The notes beneath the pieces are model-generated. The model saw only the letters and a program-made list of their open reading frames with translations, searched no databases and had not been told where the DNA came from. The position numbers and the translations under genes were made by a program. This document shows, in pieces, positions 47,801 through 60,700 of a stretch of DNA of 64,000 nt; the first letter of the stretch is position 1; each line of letters starts with the position of its first letter. Origin of the DNA: Trichuris trichiura (lineage: Eukaryota; Nematoda; Enoplea; Trichinellida; Trichuridae); contig JBAJFE010000034.1 in assembly GCA_037903355.1 (NCBI GenBank), positions 868,001-932,000 of the forward strand, in the 5' to 3' direction.

Positions 47801-48173
47801 ATTCTGGGAATAGGATTATGTACCGTACTTTTCATCCCAACTAGCTGTTTTAAGTTAGATCTTTGCTGAGGCTCACAGGCGGCAAAAGATCACGAAAGAA
47901 CTTCAAACTAATTCGCATTCTTTAAAACGACAAAAGTACTAATAAAAAGATGCTGAAAAAATAGAAAAAGTTACGGCGTTTACAAACATTTGGAAATGGA
48001 AATAATCACTTACTGTAATAACCATCACTTGGTGAGAGAATGCAATATCCAAGTTGTGTATTGTTCAAATACTGTGGTATAAGAAGTAAACGCCTAAACA
48101 GACGAACATCAAAAACGGCCTCTCTGATTTTATAGATAAATGTTGCGTAAAAGTAATTAATTGTGCAGTCTAA
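44851..48173. other. Intergenic or 3' laminin region
   Basis: No convincing exon. The missing laminin LG4-LG5 exons could be here on the minus strand but were not recognised. A 45-codon plus frame at 47491-47628 (MPRSESFVSLTPALIEEVFP) has no recognised family. The foldback at 46719-47025 lies inside. Confidence 0.45.
46719..47025. repeat. Diverged foldback of a second family
   Basis: Arms of about 115 bp: TATGGTTGTTTCTTGCCTGT with CAGCTATGAGAGAAAACG (left) and the inverse TATGGTTGTTTCTTACCTGT with CAGCTATGAGAGAAAATG (right), around a 70 bp centre. No hammerhead core, so it is a different family. Confidence 0.75.
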
Positions 48174-51100
48174 TTACTTGACGTTGAGGAACAGATCAGA
48201 GAGACAACCAACGAGGGGACGAGTCACTGGCAATTCATCATTAGGTGCGACCAGAGCACCAAGGCCACCAAGGAAGAGAACTGCTCGAGGTGATCCTATC
48301 TTCTTATTAAACGCAAAATCGGCTCTGTCCATTGCTTCATCATCGACGAACAGAGCAACACTGAAAATTTCATCTTAGAATCAAAACATTGATACTCTGT
48401 ATAAGTAACTAAAAGCAGAGCGTTCTCCTATGTTCCATGCTTGACTGCACTATTTTAAAAAATAGTAATAATCATAAGTTCATTATGAGAACCCACGTTA
48501 TTTAACAGTTTCTAGAATTCCCAGCATCAACTCAGAATTTTTCAGTGCCAAATACAGAAATGCAAGCACACCACGAAAGAAATGTACTTTTTAAACCTCC
48601 TCCAATTGCTAAAACAGCTCAAATGAAACAGCCTAACCGCAACATATAGGAGCGGACGCAATTCGACAGAACAAATGCACATGAAGCAGGTTAGCATATA
48701 CGTTTATAAATGCGCTTATTACATCAATATTACTTTGTTTCAAAACTGCTTTTACAGCACAAATATCAAAACCGCAAATTATATTTGGTCCCACAAATAC
48801 GAAGACAGTACTGCGCAAATTACCATTAGATGGCACCTAAGTAAATAAAGCATGGTAAGGATGGTCTGCGTCGTTCAAACTGTATTTTCACTTATAAGTA
48901 TTAATAATTCGCCGCAAAAGTGTTACTCTCTTAGGAAGATAAACGTTTAAGCAATCGAGTGCGAAAAGCTTTGATTCCAGCTTAGAACAACGGTGTGTAA
49001 TTAAAAATAGTATCAAATCTTAATCGGGCTAAAGATAGGAGGTAATTATAAGCATACAACAACAGCCATTCGGATATGCAGCAACATTACAAAAAGGGGT
49101 CGATAAACAACGTAAAATAAGAACAGCATTCCTTGAAAATATACAGTGGAAGCTTCCTATTAAGTCTGTTACAACAAGAAAGCCAGCTAAGGAAATGAGA
49201 AAAAAGAACTCATTACCTATCCCGAGAACGACGAATAACGATAGTATGCAGTCGACCATCATTGAACACTTGATCCGTTTCAAGAGTTACTGAAGATTTC
49301 ACATCAACACCAATACGCATTACGATGTGCCCATTGGACATATAAATTGCAAGGAAACCCTAAAGTTACAATGACATAGAAATGGGACTGCAAGGAGAAC
49401 ACGACTACCTTGCCGTTATTAGAACGCCGTTTACGACGTGCATTAATTGCGCTACTTTGATAAAGCACTAGACCATCGGCTGAAGAAGTTCGTAAATTCA
49501 AAGAAAACGTAGAATCGCTTCTCAATGTAATGCCACTCATTGCGAAAACACCTTGCCCATTGAAACTAACAACGCGATCAGCTGTCGCCAAAACACTGTT
49601 CGATTCATAGCAGCCATCTTCAACGTTCAATGACTTTATAGCATTCTTCAAATCGATGCTCTGCCCAAAGCCATGAGAAATCGACCGAATGCAGCCATAG
49701 AAGCCTTTCCAGTGAACATTGTAAGAAAACCACCTTAATACGTAATTTCAACGTAAGCAATAGCCATGAAAAGTGATACGTACGCATTTTTCGGGAAGCT
49801 GTCAGGTACACCGCCAATGAAGTGATCATAATCCCGTATATTAAGTCCTGTCGATCCAGGGGGAGCCTCCCCGTTTACGATGTCGTTGCCATTGTCTATG
49901 CGCAACGTTCCTACAAAAACTGCAGTTCAAATAGAAGAAAACTTATCTTTCATTGATACCGTTTGTCTTCATTCGCAAAGCAAGAACATTGTGGAACTTT
50001 CCGTCATTGTATGCTCGGTTCGATAGCAACCGAAGCCTTGACAAACCACCCAAATAAAACTGCATCATCAAGCGGCCTTCCTTGAGCTCTATTGACACAA
50101 AATCTTTCGTTTTCTAAGAGGTAAAAATTCCAGCTAAATAAATCAACTGAACAATACTACTACGCTTACTGGATCGCCTCGGAAATACAGCAAACCGCTT
50201 TCTGAGTACGTGGCAAAGTTTACTTGGATTCGGAACTCCCGAACATCGTACAGCAATCCGTTAGGAGACACTTGAGCATATCCATCTCTGAAGAAACTGC
50301 CAGGAACCAAACCTTCAGGAGAAGCACCAGTAGCTCTAAACAAGAAAAAGAATCATACTATCAATACCTAAACAGTCCAACAATTTTAACACACTCACTT
50401 TGGGAAACTGCCAACGCATTGATCGTCCGCCAAGAAGCTCCATAATGGGATTCCGTGACCATCGATATTGACATGACCAATTGTGCCGCGAAATTTTGTA
50501 CTACTAATACCAGTAGGAACCTTCGAGGGTTCCACGCCAATGGACATTGTCGTCCGGCCTGGTTGAGCACCAAAAACACTTGACAATCCACCACCATCGT
50601 AATGAACTGACTGAGTTCCCTGCTCGTCACTGACGTTCAAAGTTACTGCGTTACCATACCTGAGAAGAAGCAACGTTGGCGAATGGATCAAACAAACAAG
50701 AAGTAAAAATTCCGTACCGTTCCACATCAATGCTGTACCAAGAGTCACGGTCCCGCCTAGCTACAGGTAATATTTGCTTCTTATTTGTGACTTTTTGATC
50801 ACCGCCACCGATATTCCATAAAAACACAATCTGTCGATCTCGAAGCTCCACGGCAATATATTCAGAACTTTGCTAAACAAAGCCGCTCACATTAATAAAT
50901 TCTATAGGTCCAACAGCAAAATTCGAGCGAATCTATTAACAAATCGTTACTCTGCAACATACTGAAAGTCTGTAGGCAACATAGACCTGTAATTCACATG
51001 CAGCGAAGCAGAAATGAAAAAGTCCATAGACTAAATATTGAAGGAAAAAAAAGATACAACAGCCTTCACAGAGCGTCTCCGCTTCCTACGCCGGAAATTA

Positions 51101-51753
51101 CGCAGGGCGGTCTCGATATGAATAAAAGGTTATGAAAATCATTTTTTGTCAGCAAAGAAGCGAGACAATTACATCACAGGAGAAAGAGGCCCGATTGCTC
51201 CTTATTTTCTGAAACATCCACTATTAAGAATGCTTTGAAAAAGTAATTATCTTTAATGGCTTCTTCAAACTTCATCTGTTTGTGCTCATCCTGAAGAATA
51301 GGCAAAGACCGCCTGAAAGGCTCTATGTTTTTGGTTAGTACAAAATTAAATTTTACATTCAAAACGGCCAAAAACGGACATGAAAAAATGACTAACACAA
51401 ACATTTCATCGCCAACAGAAATGAGTTGAGGTTACGTTTCAAGAAGTTGACTCGTTTGCTAAACCTCTTTCATACTCAGCCAAGGATTGCATTTGGAAAA
51501 ATGAGTCATAATTTTTGCTATAAACTTCGCCTTTCCAAACAAAAGTAACAATATTATGGGAGACAAATGAAAAAAATACATGTACAATTACCGTTCTTGT
51601 CTTCTCAGTTTGCGTTATGAAAAGCAGCGAATCCGGAACACCATCGGCAGGCCGATATGATATACTGAGATGGTTACCAATTGAAGGAGTCAACGGCGAT
51701 ACATACGACCGGAAGCATCCATCTGAGTCTGATGACTTTACAGATAGTTTTAT
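48174..51753 (-). CDS. Laminin alpha: LG domains 1-3
   Basis: Exons 51592-51753, 50718-50872, 50399-50659, 50170-50335, 49960-50113, 49784-49910, about 49409-49711, 49217-49359, 48174-48360. LG1: [40 protein letters not shown]2: [59 protein letters not shown]3: [36 protein letters not shown], then VLFLGGLG and [11 protein letters not shown]. The intron between the last two LG3-type exons at 49360-49408 is only 49 bp. The junction between 49784 and 49711 does not fit a clean GT-AG in phase. Confidence 0.88.
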
Positions 51754-54700
51754 CTTGAAAAGAGTTAGGTATAGTTTACGCAATTCGTAGAGCATCCTGC
51801 TCTTATCAACTTACCTTGGCTGCTTTCTCGCGTGCCTCTTTTATTTTCTCCCTTAGCAAGGATAATTTGTCGTTCAAATCGAACACCTTTTGGTCATTGT
51901 TATCTGCCTGTGTTCTGACGCGATTCAATCTTTCACGGGCACGCAGGACTTCGTTCAATGAATGATTCACTGAAAGTTCATTCTATTAATCAGCAATATA
52001 CGAAAGCCTACAGCAAAAATTAAGCTTGTTGGTCATCTAAGCAAAATGTAAGAATGAATTTCTTTACGATCATGCTGGTTCCAAAAAGCAGCAAAATGCA
52101 AAATAATTAAGGTTTAAACGCAATGCTTCATTTTGCTCTCATCAACCATGTGCAGTGATGATAGGAGTCATTCAAGGTATGGCAAGACGTGCTGTTGACT
52201 TATGTGGACCAGAAGTTCTACAAGCTAAGTTAAACCACATACATAAAAATTTTCAAAGAAAATGGTTACCCATTAAGTCTGATGCGTCAAATCACACAGC
52301 AACCCGTAACCAAACTACACAGAATTCAGAGAAGCAGTTTTTCCGGCCCACAAATTCTACTCCCTCATCAAAAAAGACTAAGCAAGAGAACCCAAAGGCT
52401 GGGGAGAACCCGATATTTCTAAGTGCCATAAGCGGTGGTCCAACCTTCCCTCTTTTTCTGAAAAAATTTCCGAAGTTGGACTTGCATTGGATAAGCACTA
52501 CAGCGTAGTTAATGAGCTTAAATCCTTATTTTCAGCCACTTAGGTTGGAGAAACACGGTTGAACCTCGTTCACAGATTCCTTCAACATATGAGGCATCTC
52601 ATTGCACTACACTCGTGCCAAGCAAGTGCTTGAACAGACTAGTTCTACCATAACACGCTGTGGCAGACCACCATTAGTCTCCCTCTCATTGCCGTGCAAC
52701 GTGCACTAGCAAAGCCAGCGGTTACTGAACATGGCATGCATTGTTCCGGCTCGCTACATACCTGAGTCCTATGCAGGGAGCCACATTTGTCCCTCAGGCG
52801 CATAACAGAAGCGGTCTTCATACAACACGGCATAAACATAAGCAGGGACAAAAGAGTAAAAATTAGTGACACTTGGAAAGTAATTAATGTTACGAAATGT
52901 TGCCCTCTCGGACGACCTCCTTTTTTCTCTTCTTACTATTACTTCCCCTTCCTATTATTTGTCTGTGTTTTTTTCTAATGACTTTCGATTCCTTTTATTC
53001 CGAATTTTATTGTTTTCATTGCTGTTACTTAAATTACTTTCAGCTTCTCGCTTCGTCTTCTTTGTTAACCGCTCTTTGTCAACTTTTCACGAGGTAGAAG
53101 GGATTAAATTCTAGGGATGACAGAGAAGCGCCTTCAACACCCAAGATAGGAAAACCAAGAAATCAATAACGACACAGAACATAGTTTCTCAACTTTTTTG
53201 CCCCAGGGCCCACCGTTTACTGGGACAATGTCCTGCCGCATTATCCTCCATGGCCCCCCTAAAATCTCCCAGGGCCCCCCAGGGCCAACGTTGAGAAACG
53301 CTGACATAGAAGCTCCTTCGATGTCGACGATACGAGAAACCGAGAGAAATAAAGGCGTTAAGAAACTAAGGCGCCACGAAAGCCTTTCAAGCAACCGAAA
53401 CTTGACTTTTCAGCTGTTACGAATTTCGCCAACCCCTCGGCTGTGCAACTGACCTGACCAACCACTATCCTCGTCACACACAGGGCCTGTATTTGTGATC
53501 GTTGAAAACGGAGCGTGCTAGGCTCCGAAAGCTCCGAAGATTTAGAACTTGTGTGTACGTTTAACATAAAGGGTTTGTACTTTATCCATAATTATTAAAT
53601 ACATGAAATTTGTAAATAACGGAATAAAGAATGTTTTCCCATTAACTATTTGCATCAAGATCGTTCGTTCACCCGCACCAATGAATGCATTCACTTTCAC
53701 ACTGACGCCTTATCAAGACTCAGGTTAACAAAAATACAATAACACGAAGAATTAACAAATTACCATGACGTATTACTAAACAGAATCAACAACGATCCGA
53801 AAAGCAATTGCCTATTCAAACGTTCAATATCACCGTATAATGGCAAAAAGGGCCCTTCTTGGGAAATTATTCAAAGGCAAAAATATCCAACACAGCTGGA
53901 CTTCCAGCGACGGCAAAGTGACAGCGGAGATGACCTCTAGAAGTAGCGAATTTAGAAAAAAACCCAGCTAAGTACAAAACAAGCCGGTCGGTTCCGTTTT
54001 GTTGGAAGAAGTCTTCAATTATTTTAGGCTGTAACGAATTAAAGGAAATGCCAGTAGCACTATACGATCCTTTCAAATTACCCAAGCCAGCAGCTTCTAT
54101 GCAGCTATATTTTAACAAGGAATGATGCAAACTACACGTTCAATGTTGGCAATAAAGAATAAAGCTAAAGGAAAAAAATAGCAAAATTACCGTTGTCAGT
54201 AACGTTACGAATGCCCACTCTCGTCAGAGAACGAAATTCTTTCGTCCTCTCCAACAGGTTACCGATCCCACTTGCAAATGAAATAGCACTGCTATCCGCG
54301 TTTGCAGCTTGCTTGTTTGCCTTCTTTGCGTGTTCATGGACGCCTTCCATTTTATTGTGAAAGTCTAGAAGACGAAGTGGTACAATAACAAAATTCTCGC
54401 AACATTCTTACCGTCGAACTTGTCAAATCGATGCCACATTCCTTCAACGTCCTTTATGGAGTGGTCGGTTTGACTTTTTAGTTCGCCGGTTAATCGCTCA
54501 AATTTATCAATCTTCTGACGAAGCTCTGCAATAATCAAATACAACAGCAATAAAAGATGGCAGTATATCCTGCACTACCGTCGACTTTCAGCTCGCTCGC
54601 CGTTTTGTACAAATCAGCACTTTTGTTAGCAACCTCACGGGCGAGCTTGAGCAGCGGATTTGCTGGATCAAAGATTACCTATAAAAAAAGCGGCACGACT

Positions 54701-57700
54701 AGTCATCGTCAATGGAATTAGGCAAACAATGGTCGCCTCTCTTAATTTGTCTCGCGTTCAGGGTCTAACGAATGGAAAAAATGCGCTCACTTTTCCGGTA
54801 CGACTTGTCGCTTTTTCTGCTTTGCCAGCCGCTTCCGATGCATTGCCCAATGCCTCAACAATGCTTAAGTACGCACCTGAAGCAAGCAGCGCCATGTGAG
54901 ACGCATCCCTGCTCTCGGTGAAAGAACTACAAGTCAAATGTTTAAACAAACTAGTAAAAAACATTTACTCAATACTTTTTAATCTCAGCAGATCGAACCT
55001 CCAATCCAGCGGCATGACTTTCCGCCGGATAGTAGTATTTCTCGCGGTATGATGGTAACAAACCGGCATATTGACCTGATTTTTTATCGCACTCAGCGAT
55101 AGCACTTTGCAATTGACCCAGGCTTTGATTAGCATCCTGCAACAAAATTCAGACAACTTCACAACAAACAAAGAGCTGTGGATTGCATCCTTTCTGACGG
55201 TTTTGTGTCATAATACTTGGAACTATGATTGTTGACTAATGTACCACCGTCAGAACACAAAAGCTCTACCGAGTCTAGATGAGCAATTTAGTAGTTAAAA
55301 AAAGTTGCGGGAAAAACACAAGACAAAGTATTGTTACTCATTAATATTAATAATAAATCTGCTTGCGATGCTTGCGCCATTCAAGGCTCGTTGGTTTCCC
55401 GTAACGACAATCAAACCAGTTCACACTAGCAGAATGAAACGATTGACAGAAATAGTATTTACAGCAGGTACGTCAAACGTGCGCCTCTTTGAAAGCAAAT
55501 GTGCAGCTCGCACAAAGGATGCTGTAAAAATGGTTCAACAGTCGTAAATAAACTTTCGTCTAAAATTGTTGTAATTTTTATGCAATGCATCTGTTGTTGT
55601 TGTTGTTGTTGCATCAAGCCTACATTGCGGTTTAAAAAATCGTTCTTTTGTTAAATTACTTTATTACATTACATTCATGAAGATGCCTAAAGTATTTGTA
55701 TATTCGCCGTTTCTAAGTTTAAGGAACAAAAATATTTTCCAATATTTTTTTATTACATTTTTAATTGATCGTCTATATGGCCCTAATGACAACTTAAGCG
55801 TGACTTTTATGGCACTCAGGGGACCTCAGTTTGACATGCTTGATTTGCAGCATTACGCCTCGCACTACTCAATTGATAACGACACTGTCGGCACCGCAAT
55901 ATGGCAATTTACATTTTGCCATGAAAATGCTACCTGTAAGACATTTCCCCATAAGCTCTTTTCCTACAAGATGTTCTGCCGCCGCCATTCTATAAACTGA
56001 CTTTAAAGCCTACTGACGATTACTAAATTTAGGGGTAGCGCTATGGAGGAGCAAAACGATCACGGGGAAAGGCTACAGTGAAAACAGCTCAGATCCTGTT
56101 TCATTGTGAACCTTACCAAGAAGGAAAGTCGCCATGCGCCTACGCATTTTCACAACTTATCAATGCCTACCAAACAAACTAGCAGACATCATATAGGGCA
56201 CCGTTTTCTATCGGCTTCCTCGCTAAGATTCCCTCTTTGAAGTAGCAGTTTCTCCAACGTCCCTAGCCAGTTAACAGAATTATTCGAAGTCCCTTCAGCT
56301 TGCGCAGTGGGCGGGTACCGCACCTTCTCCAGGAATATCGATGTCCCCTAGGCTTACCAACCTCCTTACGCCCCAGCACTTCCCTGGGAAACATCTGTAT
56401 AGGTACGTCTTTATTCAACCCCAGTTACTGCATAGCAGTGAAGTACCAATTGAAATAACATGCCAGACCGAAACAACATCTAGCAACACTTAAAAGTCTA
56501 GAAGGAAAGGTTACAGGCATCCCAACAGAACAGGATCTATTCGAAACTACACCCAGGTAGCTGAAATAGCTCACGGAAAGTGACTCGACAAAAATCAATT
56601 AAACTAAAAAAATAAAAATCATGTGGTAACAACAGCACAGTGGTCATTCGTACTAGTTGACAACTGCTTTGCCTAATAAAGGCAACAAATATGCTCCGGG
56701 ATTTTAGCAAAAGACTACTTTTACTGTGATAATTTTTTTTAAAGAAGCGATTTCTCGAGTTCTTAATGGCCTATTAGCGAAACTTTTAGGATACGCGCTC
56801 TCTTTTTAATAAAGTACCAAGTATTCTGTAGTTAGTTACCGAAAGAAAAAGTCTACATCTTCACCGCGAAAGGCTCAAACATCAAAGCGTATGCTCAATT
56901 TTATACCTCTGCGAAATGGGACGATAAATGTTAACCTGAACAAATTCTGCAGCTCAAGAATGCGCACCTCCATAGAATAGCCAATAGAGTTATGGTAACT
57001 TATTGTGCACTTACCGTGTAGTGATCATGAACGTCCAGTAAGTCTTGAGTTGCATTATCCAATTCTGTTTGAGCATTATCCAGTACTGACAACGAGTTCT
57101 TACTAATACGGTCGATTTCATCGCCCAAATCCTGTTTAAAAAACATGAGCACCAGCTACTCCTACCTGGAGTAAATCGTTATTTGAGTGCATACCTCAAA
57201 CTGACGAAACATCTTTTCAACCGTTTTCAGCATAAAATCTGAGTCAATGGACTGCTTACGCACAATGTCCCATACAATGTGCCGCATGTTTCCCCATCGG
57301 CCAGCCAACAACGAAGCTTTTTCTTTCAGACGCTCGAATTGGGTATCATTAAACTTCTTTGACAGAACAATAGCTAAAAGTTCTTTTTCCTTTCTACAAA
57401 GAACGTTGCATGTCAATGTTAAAATTAAAGAAACCGCACACAGTCGTATAAAGCGAGCTTACTTCAGCTCCATTTCAGCCCTACTAACGTGCTTCTGCAA
57501 GTAGTCTTCCCGTTGGCGAATTGAATCCACCAGTTCTTTCATTTCGTCACGCCATTGGGCCTGTTTGTCAGGACTGGCCCGGGATACTCCATGGATGTAC
57601 GTATTCAGCATTTCCAGCATACCTGTTAAACAAAAGCAACTTATGCTGAGAACAACTGACATTGAAACATACGATGGTTTTTATCGAGCACACGACGAAT

Positions 57701-60700
57701 TTTCTCCTGCATGCTCGTCGCGTTGTTGTTCAGCTCGTTAACCCTTTGCTTGTTAACTCTAATCTTGTCCAACAAATAGTCTGCGTCCTTACTGGCAGAG
57801 GACACTCTACGACCAAAATGATCGCCATCTTGGAAACGGTCAGCAACCATTCGGTCAGCATCCACAGCAGCTTGTTTAATTGATTCCATCAATTGTCTCA
57901 GATCTGCAGTGGCATTTTCAAGACGTCTGGCACGACCCCACGGCGCAGGAACAAAATGAGATATATTCACTTTCCCAATTGCATCATTTATGTAATCCAA
58001 ATCTGACATGAGCTCCTTGGTGCAACCCACATCGCAAGCTGCAATTAAATTTTTACTCGATCAAGAAATGGGGAAACTAAAAGAGTGTCTACACTCGCAA
58101 CTCGTTCCAACGAGCGCAAATCTTGGTTGACATTCTGAACAATCACGTCCAGTGACACCTTCCCGACAAACGCATTGACCAGTTGATGGATCGCACAGTT
58201 CACTCAAAGCTCCGTGCCGATTGCAACTGCAAGGCTTGCAAGTGCCTCCAACTGCGATTGGATTTCCAAAGTATCCGCTAATGCAACTGAAATACAATCA
58301 ACTTATCCATTACTAACCTCAATGGCAAAACGCGAAAAGTTTGTGAAACCATTGCGAGAATCGCTGTACAAGATGAGTACTGGCAGATGTACCTTTCGCA
58401 GAAACTACCAGTGTGACCATGTTTGCAATGATCACAAACGTATCCTTTTCCGTAAGGAACGGCATAGCAGGAAGTGCTAAAGCTGTTACCAATCGACGGA
58501 CATGCACATGGACGACAGTCATGTGGGGATCCCTCTTTCGCATTGCCATAGTATCCAGGGGCACAAAGATCGCAAAAGTCGCCCGTCGTGTTATGATCGC
58601 AAAACTGCAAATATTAGCATCCTCAATGAACATGCTTAACATAAAACAACAACAAGAAATATTTCAATGTTCATTACTCGTAAATCATATTCATTCGGCA
58701 AAAAGTGCAATTGAACAATTTCCATTCAAGCTGTCAAGCACAAACTCATTGGTTTGACTCAAGCTGGTAGAACGAAATTAAACTTTTCAATTACTGGCAA
58801 ACAAATCAAACAAAACGGATAAAATTAAAGATAGTCAAAACGAAATTCGCAAGAAGAAATGAACAATCAGCGTTTTCGCCTTTGGAACTTACCAAGCATT
58901 TACATGTTTCTCGATCGCACTGGCTTGAATGTTCATGGCATTCACAAGGAACCGCAATTCCCACCAGATCTAATTCATTTGGCATGTCCAAATAATTGAC
59001 AGCCTTCTTGCGACAATATCCATCGGAGGGATTCTAAATTAAATGAACTTCAAGTCTAGCAAGGAATGAACACTGAACAGTTCCTTCTGAAAAAGTTACA
59101 TACAAGACAACGTTTCAATATGCAGGAAGCATACGTCACGATATATAAATGAATGCGGAAGAGATTCTCTGAACATGCACATGATTTTAACAAGGAGAGT
59201 ACAATGCATGCAGGGAATAGAAAAAAGTCAGTCAACACTTCCTATTTCTCTTTACAAGTGAACCATAAAGAATTAGCCTGATTAAACAAATTAACAATGG
59301 TTCTACTTGAGGAAAACTTCACTAACCCAGCAATGACTGCTCAGCTTAAATAGCAGTTTCATTGCTCAGAAACCGAAAAAACGTCGATGCGTTTAATTTC
59401 TTTCATAGCAGAACTTTACTACTTGAAAAAAAGACCATCTACATTACAGCTCTCCAGCGCCCCGCAAATGAACACGCTTGTCGGTTACCCCAAAAAACCA
59501 GATGAACATTCGATCATTTAAGTGAATCAAAGCAACTTATACAAAACTGGTATTAATATTAATTCAATTTTTCATCTGCTACCTAAATACAAGCAGAGTA
59601 CGGTAAGCCCTTCTTATCCGCGGTTGGTAGTTCCAGAACCATCCGCGTGTAATCAATTCCCCTGCTCAAAGTAGAGAATCATCCGTAAACAACCTAAACA
59701 CTTCCTAGTGTACACTACAAACAGAAATGACATTGCGCATGTTAATAATTACTAATATTAAACCAATGCCTAATAAATAGTCTGATGAGCAGCATATTAA
59801 AGAAAACAACCAAAGACAGCAATCCGGAAATATACTTGAAATGCCAATCACTTTCAGAATACAATTTTTTTAGCTGTAAGCAAAGCATACGGTTTCAGCA
59901 GCAACTTTCTTAAGCTTCCAGTTACAATATCCATTAAAAACTGCCAGAACGTCCCATAGAAGGTAACTAAGCATAAGGTCGCTTTGCATAATGTTCTATA
60001 CCAAAATAAGATATGCGGTGCTGTAGACCCATGTTAAAGGTCATATATGGTGCTACTGAGAAAACTTCTAATCAAGCTATGCTTTTCACTTTAAACCAAT
60101 CAACTTCGCAACGTTAACGCGAATATCCCAATCGCGCCTCGTTTACGTAGGAAGGTAGCCCTTTTACGTGCACATTAACAGTAAAACCAGAAAGAATTAG
60201 CACACGAACTTCGATAAGCAGTTCAATCTTATTTTAAAACTACCTTGCACTAGTTGGTTCCGTAATTCCGTCATTGCAAACCTTTATTGGATAGCAAGAA
60301 TGGTACCAGGAAAGCAAAAGGAAAAAATTGACTAAAAAGTCGACATACTAAACACGTTCGGCTCTTCAGTTTTAACAAAAATCAAAAGCCTTACCAATTT
60401 AGGATATTAAAATTAAAAAATCATGGCAGTGATCACTCCCTTACAACGACCGTGTATCGAAACATTGAAACACCAGTTTACCTACCTGACAGGATGAGCC
60501 TGCATACTCTTTGGGACAATCGCAATCTTCGACGCCAATAGCGGTTCTATTCAAGGATAAGGTCGAATTGTCCAAAACGCCGATATCCATCATCACGCCG
60601 CTAAGACTATAAGTGGATAAAATAGCAGCACAAATTTGCATTAAGAAATTACGCTAAAAACTACAAGAAATAGAGCAGCAACCAGCCATGCTGACGGCAG

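Noticed and set aside
48633..48836. Possible laminin exon [15 protein letters not shown]
   Set aside because: The exon at 49217 joins the one at 48360 directly in phase ([12 protein letters not shown]), leaving no room for it.
51439..51560. Frame extending LG1 past 51592
   Set aside because: Beyond the ACG/GTAATT donor the translation loses LG similarity; the next LG exon at 50872 continues it in phase.
52292..52498. Minus-strand frame [20 protein letters not shown]
   Set aside because: Shadow of the PLE relic on the opposite strand.
55677..56000. 107-codon plus-strand frame in a laminin intron
   Set aside because: No family recognised, no splice support, low-complexity start; not called as a gene.
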